In this document: in pieces, positions 13,730-27,625 of the stretch | How the letters are laid out: the number at the start of each line of letters is the position of its first letter | How positions within the stretch are numbered: position 1 is the stretch's first letter | Source of the DNA: Spinacia oleracea | Lineage: Eukaryota; Streptophyta; Magnoliopsida; Caryophyllales; Amaranthaceae | Length of the DNA stretch: 64,000 nt | Reading direction: 5' to 3' | NCBI RefSeq assembly: GCF_020520425.1 | Contig: NC_079487.1 | Location: 127,122,385-127,186,384 of the forward strand | Made by a program: the position numbers and the translations under genes | Notes under the pieces: generated by a model | What the model saw: the letters and a program-made list of their open reading frames with translations, nothing else | What the model was told of the DNA's origin: nothing | Database searches by the model: none

Positions 13730-16700
13730 CTAGTATAACACCCATGCGATGCACGATTTATAATCTAAACATAAATTTGTATGAAATATGGTAGACAATT
13801 ATCATCAAAATAGAGCTTATAGCTATCCTCCAAATTATAATTAATGATGGATAAATTTGAAATTTCCCATTCGGTGTCATATTTATAAAATAGTTAAAAC
13901 AAATAAGGGTACATAAAAAATTTTATTTTCTTTCGCATTCACCTGTTGTGTCAAGAATAAACTTAATGATCTCATCCACCATTCACTTCGACAGTAATAC
14001 CAAGTTAATACTTGCAAAGTCGCCCCATTAACTTAATTACCCGACCACTTAACACCTAATTACACCATTTAATGTATTTAGTTAGAGATGACTTTGAGGC
14101 GAGGCGAGGCCTGCACACTCATACCCGCCTACAATTCTCATCTCTATCCCCTCAATCCACGATAGGAACGATACCCACCACTCGAGAGGTACAAAGTAAA
14201 ATGTCTCCCTGCTTCACGACTCCCCCTCCGGTGTATCCAGTACCCATGCATCCTAAAATTACCCACCCATAGACTCAGTTTTTTTTTGGTAAAATAGTTT
14301 TGAATTTTAAAACTTATTTTAGAGTTTTTGACAATCCGTTTATCTGATTAGAGTAATTGAGTAATAAATAAAACATTATAATATGTAAGTTAGTAGTAAC
14401 TTTTTTATATATATTAATAATCAATTAGATGAAGGATTAGCAAAGCGTGCATTAGAGCTGGCAATGGGTCGGGTTGGGTCGAAATCAGGTCAACCTGTTT
14501 ATAAACGGGTTGAGATTTCCCCAACCCGAACCCAACCTGTTTAGTTAAACGGGTTGCAATTTTCGACCCAACCCAACCTGAAATTAAACGAGTCAACCTG
14601 ATTTCAACCTGCTGACCCATTTACTTAAATTTTTTTTGTAGACAACCTGCTAATAACCTGTTCTTTCCAATCTGCTAATTAAAAAGTCTCAAACTTACAA
14701 TTTTTTCCATTAATCAATGCGCTATCACAAGTCATAAAGCTTAATACACCACCAAATCTGAAATTAAAGTTTAAGAATACATAACCAAATTCTGACATAA
14801 AGGTAAAATTTAAATATGTTACAATGCGTTAATAGTTGTTCAAAGCTCGTTTTAATAGGGGCTATCCCTATTTAAACATCAAACTTTGTTGGAATTTTGA
14901 GTTCTTGGTGAATCAGCTATGGGTGAGGGTGTCGTATCATCCACATTCACGAGCATTCTTACTTTTGAAAGCCTTCCATTACTGTAAAATAAACCAATAA
15001 AAGAAACTCTTATTAAATGTAGTTTAATTCAAAATTGCATCAGATCAGTAATTCATATTGGCAATTACTTTCACTCATTTAGATTAGGTTCTCTAGCTTT
15101 TTCTTTGCAAATTAACAAATAATTTAGAACATAGAACTATAGAACTATCTGTACAAATGACTGAAATCCTGAAATGAACCTTCGAACAACCCAAACACAT
15201 TACTAGTCATTGGATCTCGTTAACAAATAAACAAAAAACTTACAAATTAAAAGGAAAAAGTGTACAAATAATTAAAATACATGAGCATATTCTAGAAAGG
15301 CACAAATGCACCATCATTAATTTCAATAGATATGAGCCAAATAAAAAGAAACTGTTAGGATTTGATTAGCACAAATACACCATCATTAATTTCAAAATTA
15401 AACCAGGAAGTCAGGAATCATATCACAAACTCAATAACCCAAAAAATTACTCCAGATTTCGAATTGAAGTTTCAAAATATTACTCTAAATTTCAACTTAA
15501 AATTTCAAAAAAACATACTTGAATTAGAGTGAGTGAGCGGCGCTGTGAGAGGAGACCACCGAGTAACACGGTGAACCGGTGAGACTGTGAGAGGAGAGTA
15601 GTAGACCGGCGAGGCGACAAGCGGAGCGGCTGCGCGGCGTGAGAGTCTCAGACTAGGGTTTCAGTTCTAATGTGAGAGAGGAGATAGACCGAGAGAAATC
15701 AGAGAATGAGGGTGAATAATGAATGCTAGGGTTTTCAATCTTTCATATATAAATGATTAAAGAAAAAGGACCTTAAGCCCAAACAAATAAAGCCCAATAC
15801 TGATTTCAGATTTTCATTAATTTGTTTTTTAACTTTTAAACGGGTTAATGGGTTAGGTTGAACGGGTTGACCTATGACCCAATAATTAAACGGGTTAGGC
15901 AGGTTGCTTTCGGGTTGCAATTTTCAACCTGACCCAACCCATTTAATAAACGGGTTGGGTTGGGTCAACCTGTTTAACTAAACGGGTTGAAAATTTTTGA
16001 CCCAACCCTTTATTAACGGGTTGGGTTCGGGTCGGGTTGGTGGGTTGGGTCAGCTTTTGCCAGCTCTAGCGTGCATGTCCAATCTAAAATTTATCCGTGT
16101 CCCCGTCACTATTTTCGACAAATAATCCACTTGGGGGCGGATGAATGGGGTCTCCCAAAAAACTTGCCCCATTGACAATATGACATCACTATATTCGATA
16201 AATAATCCACTTTTTCTTTCAATTAACTTTAATATATGGAAAAAATATTACGATAATGAGAATGTAGCAAAATTTGGTTTTGATATTTAAGATTAAGTAC
16301 AGGCTAGGGCCCGTCATAAAAATCATATGGCTACGGGTCTCATTTTGTTAATTAAAATCTGACATATAAAATGTTTGAGACAACATTGTAAAATATAAAA
16401 ATCAAGAGTTAAAGTTTATTATTCATATCCGTATTCATTATATGACACTAATTCTTAGAACGATGATAGTATTATAATAATATAATTGATAGTACATATT
16501 CAACTATTATAAGATTTTCTATATCAATTATCAGAAAAAGCATGCAAAGATTCATTAGATTATAAATAATAAATGAACGAAGGTAAACTTACGTTATACA
16601 TATCCGCATCCAGTATAACATAATTTCTAAACAAAAATTGATATTGAATCTAGTAGTTTACAATTAGTACGTCATTATTTATGTTATAAGATAGAGAGAC

Positions 16701-18955
16701 AAATCATATAGCGACATTTGTCATCTCCACGTCGATTTGACTTACTTTTGGTATAGTACGGAATATATAGATATAGATACATATATAGTTTGTCATCTCC
16801 ACAGACTATACTACAGAGTATAAACATTTGTAGGTAGTAAATAAGTGCTTAGTAGTATAATCGATTATTATGACTCATTCTTAAGCATATGAGTAATCAT
16901 CTAATACTTAAACATATCCACAAATTTATGGGTCATGAGTAAATAAGTATTTCGTAGTATAATCGATTATTACCATAAGTAATTAGAAGGTACGTTATAG
17001 GTAAAATAAGTACGAAGTATATTAATTATTTTATCATAGGATAGTTATTTATATTATAAGAGAGGCACATCAGAGAACATTATTTTGTCAGCTCCACGTC
17101 GATTTGCCTCTATTTTATTATTGTACTACGTATACAGATGGTGTTAAAAATTGTCCAAAATATAATTCAATTGTTTAGCCTAAAATATTTGGTGGAGATT
17201 TTTTAAGTAGAGAGGATCATGTGTTAGTTGCACATTGATTTTCTTGTTTACTAATTCTTCCATGTTTTTGGATTAACCAATTTTATTTTCACGGTTGTTA
17301 ATAAGTAACAACTGTTAATATCTTAAACTATCAAATAAGTAAAAATTATTTTTAAAAAATTACAACATTGTGCAAGTATTTATACTAATCCAAAAAAATG
17401 TTACGGGGTACTCCGTACATGACTATGTTCATCATATAGTATTAATAATCACCAAAAAAACAGAAAAAGTAGAGCGATGTGTTAATATAATAGATAGTAC
17501 AAAAATCAAAGAGTTGCATCTAAAAATTGAGGAATTAAGTAGTAGAGTAGTATAGTAGTAGATACATTAGATTACGCAATATATGTTTAAGGAAGTTACA
17601 TATTTTGTTTTTTAAAAATAGTAAAATATTACTATCAATGGCAGTGATAATATCAAATGTAGTTGCGACATATACTACGTATAAAATCTTAGAACCAATG
17701 GCGGTTATAATTATCGAATTTAGTTGTTAAAATATTATAGATTACTATAGTAAAAAAAATTATACACTCTTAATTACATATACTTGATTGATTTTCAAAT
17801 TTATTTGTATTCTAATTATCCAATATCAGTAAACTACTTTTAAATTTTTATAAGAATCCTACTATGTATTCCGTAAAATGGGTTAATTTTTTATAAAAAG
17901 ATAATCTTATATTGATCATATTTGTTACCAAATTATAGAAAATATAATTTACAAAATAATTTCCATGTGTAGAATCATTTTTTTTTTGAGAAAAAATAGT
18001 ATCAAATATTTTTATGAGGTGCAAGTTAAGAAAATAATTATAGAATCAAATACTTTTTTTTTAGTATTTTTGTATATCTATAAGAGAGACAAATTAAAGA
18101 GATGCATTTGTCAACTCCACATTGATTTTCTCTCTTTAAGTATAGTATATAGATTTTTTTTTTGAGGGAAAGTATAGCATATAGATTAATAGATAAAATG
18201 GTAGTATTATGTAAATATTTAGACAAAGTTAACAAAATATTACGGAATACATAACTATGTTCATCATACAATATTAATAATCATAAAAAAAATAGAAAAG
18301 AGTAGAGCGACGTGTGAATATAAAAGCTAATGTAAAAACTAAAGAGTTGCATCTAAAAAATTGAGGAATTACGTAGTAGATAGATTAGATTACGCAAGTT
18401 TTGCTCATGTTTACGGAAGTTACAAACTTTTTTAAAGTAGTAAAATATTACTATCATATCAATGACGGTGTTAATTATAGAATTTAGTTGCTAAATATAA
18501 TACATCTAAAATATAAAATAGTACAATCATTGGCGTCTATTATTAGCCAATTTAGTTGTTAAAATATTATAGAGTACTACAGTAACTTTTTTTTATACAC
18601 TCTTATTCATATTGTATTGATTTTCTAATTTATTTGTATTATAATATATTATGTAACCACAAATTTGTAGATTACTACAAACTTTTATCCTACTATGTAC
18701 TTCGTATAATGGACTAATTTTTTTATAAAAAGATAATCATTTTGGTTATATTTGTTAACAAAATATAGAAAAGATTTTACAAAATATTCTCCATGTATTG
18801 AATGACATTTTTTTTTAGGAAAATAGAATCAAATACTTTTTAAGGTGAAAGTTAACAAATAATTTTTTTGTTTTTTTATATTTAAAAGAGAGGCCAATCA
18901 ATGAGTGACTTGTCATCACCACATTGATTTCCTCTCTTTTAGTATAATATATAGA
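13730..18955 (-). mobile_element. Non-autonomous Helitron or Helitron cluster with repeated 5' ends
   Basis: Read on the minus strand, the element begins TCTATATATTATACTAAAAG at 18955 after an A and ends TTATACTAG at 13730 before a T, the A^T insertion pattern of Helitrons. A short hairpin (CGTGC-ATC-GCATG) lies just upstream of the terminal CTAG, as expected for the 3' end. The 5'-terminal motif (AAGAGAG plus CCAC(A/G)TTGATTT) recurs near 16690-16770, 17060-17140, 18080-18160 and 18886-18955. About 850 bp is tandemly repeated (near 17390-18165 versus 18235-18955). No Rep/helicase ORF is present. An hAT element is inserted at 14453-16068. The span may be several nested Helitrons rather than one. 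Confidence 0.6.
14453..16068. mobile_element. Non-autonomous hAT element, 1616 bp
   Basis: It has a perfect 12-bp terminal inverted repeat (TAGAGCTGGCAA) and a perfect 8-bp target duplication GCGTGCAT (14445-14452 and 16069-16076), which is diagnostic of hAT. Both subterminal regions are built of AACGGGTTG / GGTTGGGTC units in inverted orientation, which also creates spurious open frames. A G-rich patch at 15530-15720 (GTGAGAGGAG, GCGAGGCG) resembles a promoter or UTR fragment. No transposase is encoded. It is nested in the Helitron. Confidence 0.9.
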
Positions 18956-20401
18956 TGTTCTAGTACGAGGAGCAGAATGATCACTCTCTTTATTCTGGGT
19001 GTGTGTTAGTGTTAGTGTGTGCGAGGGGGAGGGAAACGGGAAGAGGGCAGATTGCAAAAGAGGTGCAAACATATTTGATAAATGAAAATGAAAGTTAGGG
19101 AATAAAAATTTGTAACGGGAATGAGAAATTGTTTTTTTTGTTGAGAATGAGATCACAGGATCACCTGGAATCGAGATGGAAGCTATAACCAACTGAGCTA
19201 TCCATCACTCTCAGATAATGAGAAATTGTGATTGCTTATTTACACTTTGTCGTTTATATTATGGTAAAGGATTTTCGTTGGAGTAACATGACGGATTGAT
19301 CTTTCATGTATAGTGACCTCCCATTCTCGTGCTCTATTTGATAGCTCTACTCCTTCGCTTTATGACTAGATTAGGTGGTAATAAGATGATTGTGGTGGAG
19401 GTTGTCTATCCAAATATAAACCACAAATATTCTCACGCCCACCAAACAAACATAAAAGATTGAAATACACAAGAGTTGACTTTTTATTTTCATTTTACTC
19501 CGTAGTCTAATTTCACAAAACAAACACTAATGCAAAAAGATCAGATTTCTTGTTAGATAGTTTGACACTTATTTTGGTTTTATCAGTTGGTTTTTTTACC
19601 TTGTCCTCCTTGAGTTTTCCATCACACTGTTCTTTACGAGTGTTTACGATGTACTAAAACCTCAAATATATATACAAATGTTTGATGCGACTTAATAGCC
19701 CTATCTAATAATATCCAAACAATTATTATCCACTTCTGTACTCATAACGAATTATTGATATTATGTGCTCCATAGTCCATATCGTAGTTGTTGATGCCCC
19801 AATTTAGTGGACCACATTTTGGATAGTTTACCGACTTACCGTTGTACCTTGCCATTGAATTGCTAGTTAGTTAAAATCCAATTCAAAAAATGTGAAATGG
19901 GTTACCAAAATTCCAAGTAAATCCAATTCAATTCTCTATGTTGAATTGCATGCTTCCTATTTTGGATTTTGAGGTCAGTTGCAATCCATTGTCTGATAGT
20001 TTTCATGCATGTGGTATTCTCATCCCCTTTCTTACCTTCTCCAAACACAGACATTGACATAAAGTTGTTTACTAGAGATGTCTTGACCATCTTGTGATCA
20101 TCAGTTGCCATCCCAAGGCCCTTGTTTGGTTCCCCAAAAAAATGGAATAGTGAAATTAAAGAATATAGTTATAGCAAAAAAAAAAAATCACGCATAGGCG
20201 GAAGTTGATACATATTCCATGGGGTATATGGACCCTCTCATTTACAACACCTAAAATGATGCACACCACATTAAATGGGCCAAAAACAAAAGGGAAAATG
20301 GCGGATGGGAGTTATGAGACCTACACACCCAACCAATGAGAGATGTGGGATGCAAACATAGACGTTGGGTTACTTGGGTATGTGTAGCCTTTACTCGCGG
20401 A
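18956..20401. other. Intergenic stretch with one short SINE
   Basis: Apart from the SINE at 19133-19216 and a TACTCCGTA motif at 19496, I see no gene. A 69-codon minus-strand open frame at 19902-20111 has no recognisable domain. Confidence 0.5.
19133..19216 (-). mobile_element. Short tRNA-derived SINE, 84 bp
   Basis: The element is flanked by a 13-bp duplication AATGAGAAATTGT (19120-19132 and 19217-19229). On the minus strand it starts TCTGAGAGTGATGGATAG, carries a box-A-like TAGCTCAGTTGG, and ends in a poly(A) tail (poly-T from 19133 on the plus strand). The tRNA-like head explains why it resembles a tRNA gene. It is very short for a SINE and may be 3'-shortened. Confidence 0.7.
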
Positions 20402-20862
20402 TAGGGATGACAATGGGTAGGATTTAGATCGGATATGCGGGTTCAAAATTTTTGGATCCAGATCCATATCCGCCGGATCCAATGGATCCGCGGGTAGGAT
20501 CTGGATCCACATGTAATTTTTTTTCCTACAAAAAATATTATTTTTATACTACTTTTTACAAAAAATAAAATAAAATTATGCATTCACCCTATGATGCAAA
20601 ATATATTCTAACGGAATAAAGAACATAAACATCAAAATTATGAAAAAAAATTAAATTCATACAGAGTATTATTTTATACATATTTTTTAATTCAATTTAC
20701 TAATTTTTTTATATTAAGATGGATCCATGGGCAGGATTTGGCCCGATCTGGATCTTAAAAATGGGATCCAGATCCTATCTGCTGAAACGGATTCGGATCC
20801 AGATCCGCAGGGTCCAAAATTTGGAGATCCAGATCCTCTAAAACAATCCATTGTCATCTCTA
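20402..20862. mobile_element. Non-autonomous hAT element, 461 bp
   Basis: An 8-bp target duplication CTCGCGGA (20394-20401 and 20863-20870) flanks termini TAGGGATGACAATGG and its inverse with one mismatch. The subterminal parts are arrays of GGATCCAGATCC. No coding capacity. Confidence 0.9.
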
Positions 20863-20870
20863 CTCGCGGA

Positions 20871-22958
20871 GGCTTGTATGTATTTGATATGTGACAAAAC
20901 ATAAACAAACTGCTCGATCTTCTTGCTGTTGGTAGGTTGTTTTTGGGTTAATTAGAGAAGATAAAACAAAGTGATTTTCGTCTATAAATTGGCATTTTCT
21001 ATAAATGTTGTGGAACCTTTCAAATAGAACAAAAATTTATCTTTAAGAGAGTACGTGAGTTCTTGATTTATATTGTACGTTAGAACAATTGCATGATCAT
21101 ACAATAATGTCTCTTGTACGTTAAGCTTTTAAATACTCCCAATTCCTAACAAGGGACAAAAATTAAAGAATTATATATAGTTGGTTACAAATTATTAGTT
21201 GATAATATGGGGTATGGGTTTTCCTGATTTATTAGCTGTTCAAATGTGATACATTCATATTCATTAATTTAAAACTACAGGGAACAAAATAATGGCTAAC
21301 ACATTCACAATTACACTATAAAGCGTCTTTAACTTTGTTTCATTTTAAACTAACACTCGTATAATTTTGTTTTTTGAGATCATTGTGAATATTCTTCTTA
21401 TTACGAATGTAGTTTTTATTTTATTTTATGTGATAAAAAAATTCTTATATCATTTTGTGACATCCTAATTTATTTTTCCCGGTATTCGTCATTATAATAT
21501 ATGTGGCTGTCATTTTTATAACCGGTGAAATTACCTAGGAAAAACATTAGTACGGAGTAGTAAAATTCAATCAAGTTATAAGAATATCCACCGGTTTTTT
21601 GTGACACTAGCTAACGTCAAGTTAATACACCAGTTCATACAGTAAGAAAGAAACAAGAAAAGAAATAAAAACAAAAGAGAGACAAAAAGGGTTCACGGAT
21701 CATCTTTGAAATTGGTGTCGACTCGTATGAGTGTGTGTTAGAAAAGCAAAGGCACAAGTAAAAAGCTTCCAAGAGGGAAATCTAGCTCATAAATAGTACT
21801 CCGTAGCATTTGTTTTTGTGTGCTAGACATGTGAATATTCAGTATACCAATTAATACTTCAGAAAATAATTGCAAAGTTTTAAATTAAAAAAAATAATCT
21901 GAATTTTGCTTTTGCATTTACAACGTTTGTGGTCTCTTTGAGATAATTATTCTTAAATACTCTAGATGACAATGAATCGGATTCGGATCAGATGAATCTT
22001 CACCCGCATTCATTCATTTATCAATCCGCTCCACCCGCATCCATCCATCACTCGATTAACCCATCACCCGCATCCACCCATCTATCATCCGCGGATGAAA
22101 CGGGTGGATAGGGTGAATAACGGATGAAGATTTTATTTTTTATAAAATTACATTTACTCTAACATGTAGTCATTTTCATCAATAAAAAATTATTTTTGTA
22201 TTAAATAATAACAACAAATGCTTTTAAAAAAATAATTTGCCACAAGAATAAAATTATTTTAATGAATTTATAATATTTTTATTAAAATTTGGGTGAAAAA
22301 TATATTACACGGATGAATGGATGATAAACTGATGGAGCAAGCGTCATCCATGTCCGACCCGACCCGACCGTCACCCGCTTCATCCATCACCCGCATCTCA
22401 TCTATTTAGTTCGGGTATCGATCCATTTAATAATTGCGGGTAGATCAGATAAATGGATATCTATTTAATTTTGCCATCCCTTAAAACGTTTGTACATACG
22501 CAGTACGGAGTATATTTTTTAGGAGAAAATCCGCCAGCAATCTGGATGTGAAATTACTAAAATGGCCCTTTATTTTTGTGGGCTAGACATGTGAATATTC
22601 AGTATAGCAATTAATATGACTTTGTTTTCTCTCCTTTTCTTAATCTTATAACTGACCTCTTTTTCTTCTCCTCCTCTCTTATGTGTATGATTTCTATTGA
22701 TGCACGTAGTGTTAGACAAAGAAAATTAGCCTTTTGTCTGTTACTAAAGTTGAGGAAGTCTTAATCTACACTGGGTAAACCATTGAAATGGTATAGTAAT
22801 ATTCTGCATTTTTGTTTCGTACTAAACCACATAATTTAGTATAAGAAAAGTAGTTGTATTTTCTCATGTAATACCAAACAGTATAGTTTAGTAACATGGT
22901 TTCATTTTTATTTGGTTCCAAACAACATAGTTTGGTTCTCACAAGTCAAAAATAAATA
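20871..22958. other. AT-rich intergenic DNA with a decayed hAT element
   Basis: No gene is seen. The 9-mer TACGGAGTA (either strand) occurs at 21551, 21797 and 22504. The hAT-like element at 21961-22480 is annotated separately. Confidence 0.5.
21961..22480. mobile_element. Decayed hAT-like MITE
   Basis: The left end (TCTAGATGACAATG) and right end (TTTTGCCATCCC) are imperfect inverted repeats of the hAT type. The flanks TTAAATAC and TTAAAACG match at 6 of 8 bases, a possible worn target duplication. The interior holds ACCCGCATCCATCCA repeats in both orientations, as in the two better-preserved hAT copies. Borders are approximate. Confidence 0.6.
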
Positions 22959-23217
22959 CTCCCTCTGTACCAGAATACTCGCACCGGTTCGAGTCGACAC
23001 GCTTGCCAATGCACAATTTTGACCACCAATATCTTTAACTACATATTGTAAAAACTTATAAAATATTAATATTTTTAAAGTATATGTTAAGATGAAGCCA
23101 ACAATATATTATATGATAACTTTTGTTTTTATATACTAAAAATAAAATAGGGTCAAAGTGAATTATGTGAATAGTGCAAAAAGTCAAACCGGTGCGTGTA
23201 TTCCGGGACGGAGTGAG
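22959..23217. mobile_element. Stowaway-type MITE
   Basis: Termini CTCCCTCTGTACCAGAATAC and GTATTCCGGGACGGAGTGAG form an inverted pair flanked by TA on both sides (22957-22958 and 23218-23219). The subterminal CGCACCGGTT / AACCGGTGCG also pairs. Length 259 bp, no coding capacity. Confidence 0.85.
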
Positions 23218-23219
23218 TA

Positions 23220-24708
23220 TTATTTAACGTGGGCCAGACTCAATTTGTTACATGAACTTACCATTTAACCCTTAATATACCAACTGAAGTTACTATATAT
23301 CATTTTAATGGTATACCTAGTATAGATTCAGAAAACCTCACTAAAGTTTCTGTTTTTTACATCATACGGAGTAAGATCGAGGGACATTGATAGTGTTAAA
23401 TGGCCTACAAGTCTACAACTCTACAAGTTAAAACTAGGCTGAATTTTTCTTCTTAGAAATCACGGATCCAATTTTGAGGTGTAGAAATATGCTTTGAAAA
23501 CATAATCTGTTACACTTTTGACTCCATATATCTTTTACATTTGCATGATCTCTTTCCTTTTCATGAACTGGGAGCATGATTGGCCTTTTTTAGTTGCTAA
23601 CTTTATTTTTTATGGGCACATATATCAGTGGTAACTAATAAGATAGTTCCAATTACTTGTGTCTTGGTAGAAGTTGCTCTGTTTCCCATTTGAAGTCATA
23701 AATTGCAGTAATATAGTGAAAGAGTCCACATGTGAATAGTCAGTAGTCATCAGCTCATCACTCGTTGACAAAGAGGAGGGAGGCGGACGAACTTATAAGT
23801 TTAGTGGGTTACTCCATCCGGTGTTGAGGACGAAGCCTCATTTACTTCGTATTATATAAATAGATCAAGCACGAAGTGGTATATAAAATCTTATTGTCTC
23901 TCTGTCATACAAATGATCTGCTTTTTCTTTTCATGTAAAGATAGAATGGGTGTTGAACTGTTGATAGTAACTTAATAATAGGATGGTGAAATTCCTGGCA
24001 GATGTTAAAATACAATTTGTGTGATCAACCTCTTAAAAGTGTTTTAAAAAAAAAAAAATCAATTCTTATTACTGAAGTATCGAATTGCTTCAGTTAATCG
24101 TCATACACGGTTGCCTGAAAAGTTTATAGCTGGTTAGTTGATGATGAATTTCAAATAAGTGATTAAGCCCCGAGAGATAGTGTTTTCTCTAAATGAGACA
24201 AGTGCTTCTGTTAGAAGAAAATGTTCTGTTATGAAAAGGCATCGTTGAGATATGCAGGCCTAAACTTTTATAGGAGCATATAGACAATTAATTCTTTGAT
24301 AACAAACCACTTCAAGCTTGTGCTTAAGGTTGCTCGGATTTGCTCGTAAGTGTCATAACACACATACATTTGACCTCAAGCCAAGTCCACGGTTCAATCA
24401 AGTTTAGAAACCCAACTTGATAAACGATTTATATATCTTTCTGCCATTAGGTTCTATTACTAAGTTTTTGTTAGTATTGTGCAAAATTTTTGCTATTTAG
24501 TGAAGTATTACCCTTAAAAAATGTCAATACTTCGTATCCAAGCCTATTTGTGAGCTTCTTGAGCCAAGTTTACCTCTACTCTACTAATGGGAATCTTGAG
24601 GAGAATTTGAGTAGCTTCCAAGCCAGTTAGGTTCATCGGTCATCCAACTTCTGTAATTAGTAGAAATCACAACATATTGATCTTAGTTAATACCTCAATC
24701 ACTGTTTC
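23220..24708. other. Intergenic DNA, nothing identified
   Basis: AT-rich, with no supported ORF or repeat structure beyond a TACGGAGTA at 23365 and TACTTCGTA motifs at 23843 and 24528. Confidence 0.5.
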
Positions 24709-24724
24709 GGTAGGTAGGGTTGAT

Positions 24725-24894
24725 TTTTTTTTTTTGGTATAGCACCCGGTTCACCCTTGGGGCTAATCCGGATACGGGGGAGTTCTAGTGGTTAGGTTCC
24801 AGTCCCCTCCCAATTGTTGTTGCGGTGGATCGAACACGGGTTCTCCCTACCAAGTTCAGCCCCAATCACCACTGAACCAACAAGCAATTGGTTT
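24725..24894 (-). mobile_element. tRNA-derived SINE, about 170 bp
   Basis: It is flanked by a 16-bp duplication with one mismatch (GGTAGGTAGGGTTGAT at 24709-24724; GGTAGATAGGGTTGAT at 24895-24910). On the minus strand it has a tRNA-like head with box A (GTTCAGTGGTGATTG) and box B (TGTTCGATCC), a body ending CGGGTGCTATACC, then a poly(A) tail (poly-T on the plus strand). The open frame at 24788-25018 only reads through this SINE. Confidence 0.85.
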
Positions 24895-24910
24895 GGTAGA
24901 TAGGGTTGAT

Positions 24911-27622
24911 GACTACACTGTGTATCAGGCTAGCGCTTCCTTTACCTCAGTTGAGAAAGGAATCGGTCAACTTCTGAAAAATTCTCTGCTTGAGCTAACC
25001 CTGTATTTGAAGATATAATTAGTCCAAACCAGACAGGATATTTGTAAAGTTATTGAGTAATTAGCAAACATTATCACGGGAATTTATAGTTACGTGCACT
25101 AATTTCTTTGGTGTACTAAATAAACACCTTGTGTGACGAGTAATTAGTATGAGAATGACTGCTCCACCAAGAAAATTCCAGGTTGTAGCAAAAAATAGGA
25201 AGATATTCTAATAAGATGTTTATGTAATCATTTATTAGTCAAAATTTGGTAAGGAATTGAGCTTCAACTTTGATGAGAATCCAATACTTCCCTGATCGTA
25301 CTCATAAGAACTTTCTAGTCAAGAAGGGCTCATTGTGTCACGTATCTTTAGAATAGAATCATAGCTAATGTCGTGGCCTTAGCTAGGCTACATGTGTACA
25401 AGTATTACTCACGTTGTTGGCATTAGTAGATACATACCCTATTCTGGCATGTATGATCAAATTTGTCTCCTTTCTCATTTACGGAGTATTGTTTTATTCT
25501 GTTAACAAATTTTACAAGGTGCCGGTGATGAGAAAGGAAAAATGATCTGACTATTATTGTAAGATGTTTTGTTAGGTTCATGCGGATCATATTCTCAACT
25601 CTCAATGAGGGGTTGGGAAAACATGAAAACTAATTCTGGAGAATTTCTTCTTAGGATCTCTTTCCGTAGAGAATTCAAATGATACCTTAACCTCCCCAAA
25701 CAGAGTTTTCTATGCATGATTTTACCAAATTGGTAAAAATGCATTTTGCTTTGATATTTGGTACGAAAATTCCGTGGACAGAACTGTTGTTTGGATGGAA
25801 AATCGAGATCAACCAGAGAACGGAAAGCACTCCAAGCTTAAGCGAATACAAGATGGCAATCTCAACTTGTGCAGGGTATGCACCTGACTAATGTGCTTGC
25901 TTAATTACCAGGTTTCAAGCTTAAAGATCATTCAAACTGTTAGAAGGTGCATCTGCTCAACTGCTATATCTCAAAGTTCCTGAACATCAGTGCTTCTATC
26001 ATGTCTCTGAGCAGCACACTGAAGATCAGTCAGAGCTCTATTGTAAAGCTTGTGACATAAACACGATTCAGCTGCAAAGAGATTATCAGACAAAGGTTAA
26101 ATGCGGAATATTTGAAGTTGTTAGTTTGGTTTGCTGTTGGAATTGGGACTGTGGAACTAATTTGCTTTCTACTGGTGTGGTCCTTTCTATTTAAGGGTTG
26201 AAATGGCTCAAACAAGGTAACCAAGATTATGATGCCATAGTTGGCTTAAAAAGGTTTGTTCCTACGCAATTTAGAAGGTGCAATTTAGAAGGTGGACCAT
26301 GGTGCACATAGAGCATGATGCACCTTAAAAACACTAGTATATAATTAAAAGAACATTTGGTTACGAGAAAAGAACATGAGTGTACATGGATTGCCATAGG
26401 AGGACTCAACCACATAGTCCACGGATTGCCATAGGAGGACTCAACCACATGAACCTAATTCAAAATTTCAAATATGGGGATTGTGTTCAAGGAAGGCAAA
26501 GGTGTTAAAGAGTACATGGAAAATAAATCACTATTTTGTACAAGGATATTTTGTGCAAGCTTATTGCTATTGCTTCTAGTATAAGAAGAAGATTGATCGC
26601 CTTATCGGTATCAATTATCATTGAAATGTTGGCCTGGTTGTTGATTGATCTGCAAGTATGAATTATTCAAACTCTCAAGATTGTGCCCCCTTTCTCACTG
26701 TGTGTATAAATTCAATAAGTAAAAGTTATACACGGTAACACGGTTGTATTTTGAAACTACGTATGGAGACTTAACAAGCTTCTCTATAACTAAGTTTTTA
26801 TGTACATATGGATTACCAACATTGATTAAGGTGATATACGTGGATAATGCATTAAGGTAAAGTATGCAGATTAAAAAGTAACGGCGTTAGTATAACTTTA
26901 CCAACAAATGGGATTGACCATTAATTTTAACGTACTCACACTTCTTAAAAGCCAGATACTGGGACAGTTCAAATTGGGAATGTACCCAAGATTGAGAAAT
27001 CACAAATTCTTATTTACAATGGGTGTACAATAAATATTGTACACCGGAGTAAAAGTTAATTCAAAATGCTTAAAAGTTAAGCTTATATATGTAAAAGTTA
27101 TGTATTTTTTAGTGATACATTTTTTTAATTTTAGTAAAACTTATTTCTTTAAAATGACAAATAATGTATAAAATTAATCATTTAACCCTTTAAAATGTTT
27201 ATCTAAACTTTTTTATTATTAATATAAAAGTTTATCAAAACTAGGTTAAAGTTACAAAAAATTGGGTAAAAGTTATCTTGGTGTACAATAAATTTTTGTA
27301 CACCTAGTGCGCGCAAGACCTTTTGTTGAGAAATTCGATCTATATCATTATGCATTATCTTATTACATGGATAAATACTTAAATCTGTCACCGACTACGG
27401 ACTGTGTGTAAAATTATTCATAATAATACAATGAGTCATATAAATCCTCCTGCATTTCTTTTTGTTGTGTATGACTCATAATAGTAATATAAGTTATAAA
27501 AGGGGGAAAAAGGATTTGAACCTGTAATATATCGTTATTGTACAATGACTCTTATGAATCCGCTTGCATGAGAGGTAAATGTAAGGCTGTAAAATTACAC
27601 TCGGATTATAATGGATGTTTTA
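24911..27622. other. Intergenic DNA with a small tandem repeat
   Basis: No gene is supported. Two copies of a 35-bp unit beginning GGATTGCCATAGGAGGACTC lie at 26388-26457. Further on, 27515-27590 has a tRNA-like GGATTTGAACC that might be part of an old SINE. TACGGAGTA occurs at 25480. Confidence 0.45.
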
Positions 27623-27625
27623 TAA

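Noticed and set aside
14414-14620. Open frames rich in Gly/Leu/Thr inside repeats
   Set aside because: Made by the AACGGGTTG subterminal array of an hAT element, as is the frame at 15735-15920.
19150-19205. tRNA gene candidate (TAGCTCAGTTGG on the minus strand)
   Set aside because: Cannot complete a tRNA cloverleaf; flanking duplication and poly(A) show it is a SINE head.
24788-25018. 76-codon open frame containing a Cys-Gly cluster (CCCGGSN)
   Set aside because: It is the plus-strand reading of a minus-strand SINE with a 16-bp target duplication.
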